Shown in pieces: positions 6,039 through 11,703 of a stretch of 11,703 nt of DNA; the first letter of the stretch is position 1, and every line of letters starts with the position of its first letter. The translations under genes and the position numbers were made by a program. The notes under the pieces are model-generated. The model did no database searches, was not told where the DNA came from, and saw only the letters and a list, made by a program, of their open reading frames with translations. This stretch comes from Desulfocapsa sp. (GTDB taxonomy: Bacteria > Desulfobacterota > Desulfobulbia > Desulfobulbales > Desulfocapsaceae), in NCBI GenBank assembly GCA_020717935.1, contig DYDK01000031.1, positions 1 through 11,703 of the forward strand, given 5' to 3'.

Positions 6039-8375
6039 TTATCCTTCAACCTTGTTCAAGGGCTTCCAAACCGGCCCATTAGCGGTGTCGATAACCTGGA
6101 TGCCTTGCCGGAGCAGTTCGTCACGCACCTCATCGGCGGCCTTCCAGTCCTTCTCGGCGCGAGCCTGTTCACGCCGGGCGAGCAGGCTGTTTGCCGCAGG
6201 GGCCAGGGGACAGCCTTTGAGTCGGAAAATCTGGAGAATCTGATTGATGTTGTTAAATGAATCAAGAATATCCTGTTTCTGATCCTGGTCGAGGTGATTG
6301 ACATTGAGAATGGGATCAACGATCTTGATGAACTTATAAACAGCCCCCATGGCTTTGGAAACATTAAGATCGTCATCCATCGCCGCAAAAAACTCTTCGC
6401 TCATGGCGGATACAAAGGCGGCAATTTCGGGATGGGGCTTGCCGGGCGGCAGGCAGAGAAGTTTGCAGGTAAACTCGTCGAGGCGGCGCATGGCCGTACG
6501 GACGGCGACCATTCTTTTGTAGCAGAAATTCAACGGCTTGCGATAGTGAACCGACAAGAGCATAAATCGCACCTCTCGTGGGGTGAAACCGCGCAGTACC
6601 AAGTCATCCAAGGTTACGATATTGCCGGTATCCGCCGTCATCATCTTTCCATCTACCAGCAGCAGTTCTGAGTGTAACCAGTATTTGGCCAGGGGCTTAC
6701 CGGTGAGGGCCTCGGCAATGGCAATCTCATTTTCGTGGTGCGGGAAGATCAGGTTGCGACTGCTGGTATGAATATCAAGGGTTTCCCCCAGATAACGGGT
6801 GGACATGGCTGAACATTCGATATGCCAGCCCGGTCGCACATTGCCCCAATCTGTTTCATAGAAAATTCCTTTTTTCAGCTCGGTCAGGGTTGAGCGTTTG
6901 AGCAGTGTAAAATCGCGGGGATTGTCTTTTTCGTAATTGTCGAGATCTACGGTATGACCTAACTGGATTTTCCCCAAATCAACGCCGGACAGACGACCAT
7001 AACGATTGAACTTGGAGATGTCAAAGTAGATGCTTCCATGCTTTTCGTAGGCAAAACCCTTATGAATCAGCTTGTGGCTGATCTCGATCATGTCTGCGAC
7101 ATGAGTTGAGGCCAGAGGATAGCCGGTGGCCCGCTTAACCCCAAGGGCATCAATGGCAGCCATGAATCCGTCAATGTATTTACCCGTGAATTCGGCCAGT
7201 GAGACTCCGGTCTTACCCGCGCCGTCAATGGTGTTGTCGTCAAGATCGGTGAAATTCATGTACGATTCAACCGTTAGACCTTTGCTTTCCAAGTAGCGGG
7301 TAATGAGGTCGGTGACAATAAAGCGGCGGCAGATGGAAAGATTGGGGGCCTCGTAGGCGGTGGGGCCACAGGTGTAGAACGAAACTTTGCCTTCAACCTG
7401 TGGAGTGAAGATCTCTTTTTTCTTGCTCAGGGTATTAAAGAAACGGAGTTGCGATTTTTTCGCTTCGGGCTGATTGCTTTTACGGGTAAACAGCGGGGTG
7501 CTCAGGTAGCGTTCGCCGCTGTCGGGCAACAGGGTGACAATGAACCCACCTTCTAACCCTTTGGCGATCTCTATTGCCGCAAAGACAGCGGCGCCACTGC
7601 TCATGCCCACCAGTAGCCCTTCCTGTCGTGCCAGTTGCCTGGCCATGCTGAAGGCATCCTCGTCATGGATATTGACAATCTCACTGGGTTTTGATTTGTC
7701 AAAGATTCCGGGTCGATAGGACTCCTTCATGTTTTTCAGGCCCTGAATCTTATGGCCAAGGTAGGGCTCGACCGCAATAATTTTTACCTGTGGCTGATGT
7801 GTGGAAAACCAGGCACACAGCCCCATAACCGTGCCTGAGGTGCCAAGAGTGGCGACAATATGCGTCACCTGTCCACTTGTTTGCTCCCAGATCTCGGGGG
7901 CAGTGGTGGTAACATGGGCCTGCCAGTTGGCTTCGTTATTGAACTGATCGGTGAGAAAATAGCGTTCAGGATGTTCGCGGGCCAGGGCGTAGGTCTTTTC
8001 AATGGCTCCGTCGGTACTGCGATGAGCCGGAGTGAGCAGGATCTCGGCTCCGTAGGCCTGCATAATCTTTCGTCGTTCCAGTGAGGCCGCCTCGGACATA
8101 ACGAGCTGGCAACGATACCCCTTGGCGGCACAGACCATGGCCAGACCGATACCGGTATTGCCGCTGGTGGCCTCCAGGACAACTTTATCAGGGGTGAGTT
8201 CGCCGCTTTCTTCACCGGCTTCGATCATGGCCAGGGCAATGCGTTCTTTGACCGAGCCGCCTGGATTGGACGATTCTAATTTGCCATAGAGCAGAACTTG
8301 AGAATTGGGACACAGTCGGTTGATGCGGATGAGCGGGGTGTTGCCAATGGCCTCTAAAACTGAGTTATAAAGCAT
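6039..8375 (-). CDS. Fusion: cysteine synthase (CysK/CysM) plus degenerate cysteinyl-tRNA synthetase-like domain
   Basis: The 778-residue protein has two parts. Residues 1-300 form a complete fold-type II PLP O-acetylserine sulfhydrylase, with PLP lysine K43 in NPGGSVKER, TSGNTG at 70-75, GTSGT at 178-182 and PDSGERY at 284-290. It should make L-cysteine from O-acetylserine and sulfide. Residues 311-775 align along the whole length of CysRS and keep zinc ligands C336, C521, H546 and E550, the WHIECSAMS segment, the MDDDLN helix and the C-terminal KDWKAADEVRDELL tRNA-binding element. HIGH is replaced by NLSI (345-348), the GGGSD loop by TSSRN (537-541), KMSKS by MMTAD (578-582), and KIIK by NTID (381-384). 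These losses argue against normal cysteine activation by ATP, while cysteine binding may persist. The frame is open throughout, so this is not decay by frameshift. The start at 8375 has CAGGAG 9 nt upstream; the TTG at 8393 is inside that leader. An automatic label of cysteine--tRNA ligase would probably mislead. Confidence 0.93.
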   Translation of the reverse strand: MLYNSVLEAIGNTPLIRINRLCPNSQVLLYGKLESSNPGGSVKERIALAMIEAGEESGELTPDKVVLEATSGNTGIGLAMVCAAKGYRCQLVMSEAASLERRKIMQAYGAEILLTPAHRSTDGAIEKTYALAREHPERYFLTDQFNNEANWQAHVTTTAPEIWEQTSGQVTHIVATLGTSGTVMGLCAWFSTHQPQVKIIAVEPYLGHKIQGLKNMKESYRPGIFDKSKPSEIVNIHDEDAFSMARQLARQEGLLVGMSSGAAVFAAIEIAKGLEGGFIVTLLPDSGERYLSTPLFTRKSNQPEAKKSQLRFFNTLSKKKEIFTPQVEGKVSFYTCGPTAYEAPNLSICRRFIVTDLITRYLESKGLTVESYMNFTDLDDNTIDGAGKTGVSLAEFTGKYIDGFMAAIDALGVKRATGYPLASTHVADMIEISHKLIHKGFAYEKHGSIYFDISKFNRYGRLSGVDLGKIQLGHTVDLDNYEKDNPRDFTLLKRSTLTELKKGIFYETDWGNVRPGWHIECSAMSTRYLGETLDIHTSSRNLIFPHHENEIAIAEALTGKPLAKYWLHSELLLVDGKMMTADTGNIVTLDDLVLRGFTPREVRFMLLSVHYRKPLNFCYKRMVAVRTAMRRLDEFTCKLLCLPPGKPHPEIAAFVSAMSEEFFAAMDDDLNVSKAMGAVYKFIKIVDPILNVNHLDQDQKQDILDSFNNINQILQIFRLKGCPLAPAANSLLARREQARAEKDWKAADEVRDELLRQGIQVIDTANGPVWKPLNKVEG

Positions 8376-8384
8376 AGACGAGAA

Positions 8385-8390
8385 CTCCTG
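8385..8390 (-). promoter_or_regulatory. Ribosome binding site deciding the fusion-gene start
   Basis: Read on the minus strand this is CAGGAG, 9 nt before the ATG at 8375. It overlaps the longer frame from the TTG at 8393, so the ATG is the real start. It begins the usual CysK N-terminus, YNSVLEAIGNTPLI. Confidence 0.8.
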
Positions 8391-8526
8391 CAATAGGAAT
8401 GGGCTGGGGGGAGATGAATTTCGATGATGGATGCGAATCTATATGTCAAGCCCTATAAAGGCAGAATAATGGATACCGGCAATTTTGGTCAAGTTCTTTC
8501 TCTCTTTCGAGTCGGTTCACCGTCCA

Positions 8527-8991
8527 TCAGCTTTTTTGACAGGAATTGAATTGATACCAGAGTCCCATCAGGGCTTCACGAATTTTTTCATCCTTGATGT
8601 CGCTAATCTGTTGCTGAAAAGCCTCTCTGGCGGCGAGTGGGGGCTGGACAAAACAGACCGTTGCTTTGGGGGCGGAGGGTTCAGCCTTATTTTCAATGGC
8701 CAGGGTGAAGCGAATATCGGTAAGGCGGGAAAAATGCTGGGAGCCATTAATGGCCTCTAAGAGTTGCACCTTCTGAAATTGCAGGTGCTGCATCCAGGCG
8801 GAATTGGCAACCTCAATCCAGAGGATACCCCGCACGATTTTGATGGGTCGGGCATGGGCGCTGGTAGCGACATCCACCAGTCTGTCCCAGTGCAGAAAGA
8901 GGCGATGGTTGTTGAGTTGCGGCTGCCATCCTTGTCTGCTGGTAATTCCAGAAAGCAGGGTGGCAAGGGATTGTGGAGTGGGTGCGGGCAT
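8527..8991 (-). CDS. dciA: DUF721 / DciA family protein, probable DnaB helicase-loading factor
   Basis: The 154-residue protein has the DUF721 hallmarks. A core segment RGILWIEVANSAW (about residues 49-61) runs into a helix, MQHLQFQKVQLLEAIN, and then a predicted strand (DIRFTLAIE). DciA is the replicative-helicase operator in the many bacteria without DnaC or DnaI. It binds DnaB and helps load it onto DNA. The N-terminal helix region (TPQSLATLLSGI) also fits. The tail from about 105 onward is variable in the family. The ATG at 8991 has only a weak Shine-Dalgarno but sits about 14 nt from the predicted transcription start of the promoter at 9012-9040. It lies 151 nt upstream of the fusion gene on the same strand and may be co-transcribed with it. 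Confidence 0.75.
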   Translation of the reverse strand: MPAPTPQSLATLLSGITSRQGWQPQLNNHRLFLHWDRLVDVATSAHARPIKIVRGILWIEVANSAWMQHLQFQKVQLLEAINGSQHFSRLTDIRFTLAIENKAEPSAPKATVCFVQPPLAAREAFQQQISDIKDEKIREALMGLWYQFNSCQKS

Positions 8992-9011
8992 AAGCCATCG
9001 TTCAGAAATAA

Positions 9012-9040
9012 TTCATATTCTTAAGTTTCATAAATGGCAA
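9012..9040 (-). promoter_or_regulatory. Candidate sigma-70 promoter for dciA
   Basis: On the minus strand a -35 TTGCCA (9035-9040) is followed, after 17 nt, by a -10 TATGAA (9012-9017). The start point would fall near 9005, about 14 nt before the dciA ATG. The spacing is ideal, and the hexamers match the consensus at 5 and 4 of 6 positions. Confidence 0.4.
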
Positions 9041-9060
9041 AAGGGGTAGTAAAGCAATGG

Positions 9061-9097
9061 ATAAAAACGATCAGGTTGTTTTTTAACGGGTACCTGA
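9061..9097 (-). terminator. Probable intrinsic terminator of the amidase gene
   Basis: Read on the minus strand, TCAGGT (9097-9092) pairs with ACCTGA (9076-9071) across a 15-nt A-rich loop. TCG and a TTTTT tract follow. It lies just after the amidase stop codon at 9111. The long loop weakens the call. Confidence 0.45.
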
Positions 9098-9110
9098 GAG
9101 GTGAAAATCA

Positions 9111-11327
9111 TCAACGACTGGCGGTGATGGTGCGGATATATTTCTGAACGCCGTGGACAATTTCGGCGGCCACGGCCCCTTGATAGCGCCCCTTTTTCAT
9201 CTGCATGGCATCGGTTTTATTGCTGATAAAGGCCATCTCAATGAGAATTGCCGGCATCTCGGCTCCAATCAGGACATAAAATGGAGCCTGCTTGACCCCC
9301 AGGCTTTTCACCTGATATTTTTGATTGCTGAGTCCATCAACAAGGGCATCCTGCACCTGTTTGGCCAACCGGGACGATTCATCAATCTTCGAGTTTTTCA
9401 TGATATCGGAAAGGATACCCTGCAAATCACTCAACTGATGGGTCGAAGTGGCATTTTCCAGGGCCGCCACCCTGATGGCCTCAGGATCGGTGCTCAGATT
9501 GAGGTAATAGGTCTCAAAGCCATAAATTTTGGTCGAGGAATGGGCATTGAGGTGTAAGGAGATAAAAAGATCCGCCCCATTGGTGTTGGCAATGGCGGTG
9601 CGTTCTTCCAGGGAGATAAATGAGTCGTTGTTACGGGTTAAAATGACCTCGCAACCCAGCTCTTTTTTGAGCTGCTCCGCCAATTCTTGGGCTACTTGCA
9701 GGACAATATCCTTTTCATGGAGGCCAAAGGCCGAGGCCCCCGGGTCTTTCCCGCCATGACCGGGATCAAGGACAATTCGCCGCACACCAAGATTGAGTTG
9801 CTGGGCCAGGGAGAGGATGGCAGCCGATGAGATGGGGGCATTTCGTTCGGGCGCCGGGGGCTTGGGTTGATCTGAAAATGTAACTTTTTTATAGTCCTGA
9901 AGAATTAAAACCGGCGGTTCTGGGGTGATTGTTTCCTCACTTGCCGATGCCTCTGCCACCTTTGGCGGCTCTGGCGGGGGAGTTGCGGTGCTTTTTACTG
10001 GCGGTGTCTCAATGGCTTTTTCTGTGATTGATTCTGGCGTTTTTTCTATTGCTGGAGCGGATGCCGCTGATAGTGGTGTCTCATTGACAATGGTAGTGGC
10101 TTCGCTTCCTTGAACTGCGATTGTTTTTTGCTTCTGTTTCTGTTTGCTCTCTGTGAACACAGTTTTTTTCTCAGAGTCAGCGGCCACAGGGCCATTGCCT
10201 TGTCCATGCACATCAACGATGACCCTGAAGGGATCGGGGAGGCTGTATATCTTGTAACTTTCGATGGACTCAATGTCGAGTACCACTCGCACGGTATCAG
10301 GGGAAAACTGGGCGGTGCGCACCTGTTGCAGGAGGCCGTCTTTGATGGGAATCGGGGCTCGATATCTTGGCTCAATATAGCTTTTATCAAAATCAATAAA
10401 GAGGCGGCGGGGCTGCTCACCCACTTTCTCCAGCAACTCTTCTCGGAAACTAACCTCTCGGGAGGTGTTGATAACAATGCGGGTGTAGTTTTTTGAAGAC
10501 CAGTATTTAACCGGCAAGACGAACGAACGATTCTTGACATTGGGAAGCTCGGTGGCCAAGGCCGCAATGGTTGATGCTTGTGTCTCGGTTGTCATTTCAG
10601 GAGCGGCGGACGCGGGAGCGGCGCCGGTCTCGGCGTCGGTCTCCTGAGCGGAATCTGTTTCGCTTCTGGCATTTTCCGTACCCTCATCCACTGTTTTCGC
10701 AGCGGGTTCGGGAGGTAACGGAGTCCCATGTTCCCTGGCCAGAAATTTCAACTTTTCCAAGGCATTGTCATGCAGGTCGCCGGTAGAGTATTCGGTAATG
10801 ATACGGGTATAGAGACGAGCAGACTCCTGGGGGTTTTGCTTGTCTTCAAGCTGGATACGGCCCGAGGTCAAAAGGGCGTCGTCGGCCAGGGAATGCCAGG
10901 GGAAAAGGGCCGTGACATCCTGATAGTCTTTTAGCGACTGGTCAAGATCGGCAGAATTGCGGAACTGTTGATAGCGACTGTAGCGCACGCGGCCCAGCAT
11001 GAAAAGACTGGCTGCGGCATAGCCGGTGGTGGGATTCTGGTCAAGGAGCTTCTGGAATTGATGAATAACTGTTTCCCAATTTTCCTCCCTTGCCGCCTGT
11101 TCCTTGTCGTTTTTGATGGCGGTAAAATAGGCGGTGGCCTCGGATAACTTTTTCTCTAACGCATCGTGAGTAGCCTTTTTTTCATTGTCTATCTTTGAGG
11201 GCTCTGTTTCCTCAGCGACATCTTCACCGCGAGCCGGCTCTTCGGCAAAAAGAGGCGAGGCCGTACATGGCAGGAGGCTCAAGCCCGTAAGGATGCAAAG
11301 AAGGTAAAAGGCAAAAAGTCGTTGCAT
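9111..11327 (-). CDS. Secreted TPR-AMIN N-acetylmuramoyl-L-alanine amidase (amidase_3)
   Basis: The 738-residue protein cleaves the amide bond between MurNAc and the stem peptide in the periplasm, typically for daughter-cell separation. A signal peptide (1-28) ends at SPLFA before EEP. Residues about 35-205 are tetratricopeptide-like, with repeats around ENWETVIHQFQKLLDQNP and SLKDYQDVTALFPWHS. An AMIN domain (about 265-375) should bind peptidoglycan or the secretin and divisome machinery. A Pro/Glu/Thr-rich linker (about 380-505) leads to the amidase_3 domain (about 511-735). The zinc ligands are H524 (DPGHGG), E538 (LHEKD) and H592 (SLHLNA), and the catalytic E697 is in IEMAFISN, so the enzyme should be active. 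The gene is AmiC-like, but the N-terminal TPR block makes it much longer than E. coli AmiC. An in-frame TGA two codons before the ATG fixes 11327 as the earliest start. The Shine-Dalgarno is weak. Confidence 0.93.
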   Translation of the reverse strand: MQRLFAFYLLCILTGLSLLPCTASPLFAEEPARGEDVAEETEPSKIDNEKKATHDALEKKLSEATAYFTAIKNDKEQAAREENWETVIHQFQKLLDQNPTTGYAAASLFMLGRVRYSRYQQFRNSADLDQSLKDYQDVTALFPWHSLADDALLTSGRIQLEDKQNPQESARLYTRIITEYSTGDLHDNALEKLKFLAREHGTPLPPEPAAKTVDEGTENARSETDSAQETDAETGAAPASAAPEMTTETQASTIAALATELPNVKNRSFVLPVKYWSSKNYTRIVINTSREVSFREELLEKVGEQPRRLFIDFDKSYIEPRYRAPIPIKDGLLQQVRTAQFSPDTVRVVLDIESIESYKIYSLPDPFRVIVDVHGQGNGPVAADSEKKTVFTESKQKQKQKTIAVQGSEATTIVNETPLSAASAPAIEKTPESITEKAIETPPVKSTATPPPEPPKVAEASASEETITPEPPVLILQDYKKVTFSDQPKPPAPERNAPISSAAILSLAQQLNLGVRRIVLDPGHGGKDPGASAFGLHEKDIVLQVAQELAEQLKKELGCEVILTRNNDSFISLEERTAIANTNGADLFISLHLNAHSSTKIYGFETYYLNLSTDPEAIRVAALENATSTHQLSDLQGILSDIMKNSKIDESSRLAKQVQDALVDGLSNQKYQVKSLGVKQAPFYVLIGAEMPAILIEMAFISNKTDAMQMKKGRYQGAVAAEIVHGVQKYIRTITASR

Positions 11328-11351
11328 GGGTCAGGGCGTAAAGAATATATT
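11322..11351 (+). promoter_or_regulatory. Candidate promoter for the rightmost small ORF
   Basis: A -35 TTGCAT (11322-11327) and a -10 TATATT (11346-11351) are separated by 18 nt, placing a start near 11358. It overlaps the first codons of the divergent amidase gene. The AATATA/TATATT stretch could also supply a -10 for the amidase on the minus strand (11344-11349), but that lacks a good -35. Confidence 0.4.
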
Positions 11352-11379
11352 TTCAGACATGAAGGAAAAGTAGGATGAG

Positions 11380-11532
11380 ATGAACAAGGAATTGACGGAA
11401 ACTATACATAAAAGCGGTGAGGATGGCAAAAGAAAATATACTGAAGTTGAGAACTGGATTGAGGAGGGCTTCATCAAAGAGATGTATGATTGCTGCCAAT
11501 ATTATTTTTCCGGATGGTTTTCAACCGATTGA
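11380..11532 (+). CDS. Small hypothetical protein, 50 residues
   Basis: The frame reads MNKELTETIHKSG and continues through a charged stretch to an aromatic, cysteine-containing end (MYDCCQYYFSGWFSTD). I recognise no family. There is no signal peptide or membrane segment; the predicted character is a soluble helix with an aromatic C-terminus and an adjacent Cys pair (residues 38-39). Support for a gene is the upstream promoter candidate, AGGA 4 nt before the ATG (with AAGGA further upstream), and the lack of overlap with other genes. The short frame could be chance. It could also be the 5' remnant of a longer gene, or a leader ORF ahead of the attenuator-like hairpins at 11552-11608. Confidence 0.4.
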   Translation: MNKELTETIHKSGEDGKRKYTEVENWIEEGFIKEMYDCCQYYFSGWFSTD

Positions 11533-11551
11533 GAGCAGAAAACAGGCCTTG

Positions 11552-11579
11552 CTGGTTCCCATAGAGCTATGAGAACCAG
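11552..11579 (+). other. Stable hairpin (possible antiterminator)
   Basis: CTGGTTC pairs with GAACCAG (7 bp). After one C-A mismatch the pairing continues with CATA against TATG around a GAGC loop. No U-tract follows. Its 3' arm is also the 5' arm of the downstream terminator-like stem, so only one of the two can form at a time. Confidence 0.5.
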
Positions 11580-11608
11580 ATATCCCCGTTGATTGATGGG
11601 TTCTTTTT
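11572..11608 (+). terminator. Terminator-like stem overlapping the preceding hairpin
   Basis: AGAACC (11572-11577) pairs with GGTTCT (11599-11604), followed directly by TTTT (11605-11608). The 21-nt loop is long, so it is either a weak terminator for the small ORF or the terminator half of an attenuator. The remaining sequence, 11609-11703, shows no gene or further structure that I can support. Confidence 0.4.
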
Positions 11609-11703
11609 GCTCCCTTATCTTTTTTCCATGCTTCAAACGCCCCGTTTACAGTATACAGACCTCGTCAATCATGGATAAGCAATAGCCTTGGAACCCTCTG
11701 TTT

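Noticed and set aside
8376..8393. TTG start extending the fusion protein by 6 residues
   Set aside because: The CAGGAG ribosome binding site for the ATG at 8375 lies within this extension.
8444..8449. Perfect TTGACA on the minus strand upstream of the fusion gene
   Set aside because: No acceptable -10 hexamer occurs 16-18 nt downstream, so I do not call a promoter in 8376-8526.

Overview
The window is a chromosomal stretch of housekeeping genes with moderate G+C. There is no phage, plasmid or insertion-sequence gene in it. The gene families, and a CysK fused to a CysRS-like protein, suggest a sulfate-reducing or sulfur-disproportionating member of the Desulfobacterota, most likely Desulfobulbales. 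That assignment is inference from gene content only.

Layout, left to right. Positions 1-214 hold a very long imperfect hairpin (about 19-176). Positions 215-3893 carry three minus-strand genes transcribed in the order mnmA, mtaB, cinA, with a 27-nt gap and then an 11-nt overlap. Divergent from mnmA, on the plus strand, are a peptidase U32 family gene (4002-5333) that resembles tRNA U34 hydroxylation factors, and a thioredoxin-2-like gene (5450-5902). Converging on them is a minus-strand gene of 778 codons (6039-8375). It fuses a complete cysteine synthase to an almost full-length cysteinyl-tRNA synthetase fold. Upstream of it on the minus strand are a DciA/DUF721 gene (8527-8991) and a secreted TPR-AMIN-amidase_3 cell-wall amidase (9111-11327). 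The last 376 nt hold a short candidate gene (50 codons) with its own promoter, followed by a pair of mutually exclusive RNA hairpins resembling an attenuator.

Functional theme. MnmA (2-thiolation of U34), MtaB (methylthiolation of t6A37) and the U32 protein (possible U34 hydroxylation) all act on the tRNA anticodon loop. Thioredoxin and cysteine synthase belong to thiol and sulfur metabolism. DciA and the amidase serve replication and cell-wall growth.

The strongest discovery candidate is the fusion gene. Its CysRS half keeps all four zinc/cysteine-binding ligands and the tRNA-binding C-terminal region. It has lost HIGH, KMSKS, the GGxD loop and the KIIK motif, so it looks like a cysteine-binding pseudo-synthetase tethered to the enzyme that makes cysteine. 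The second candidate is the hairpin at the left edge. Its interruptions are nearly all tandem G-A mismatches and it contains two G-U pairs, a pattern expected of a folded plus-strand RNA or single-stranded DNA.
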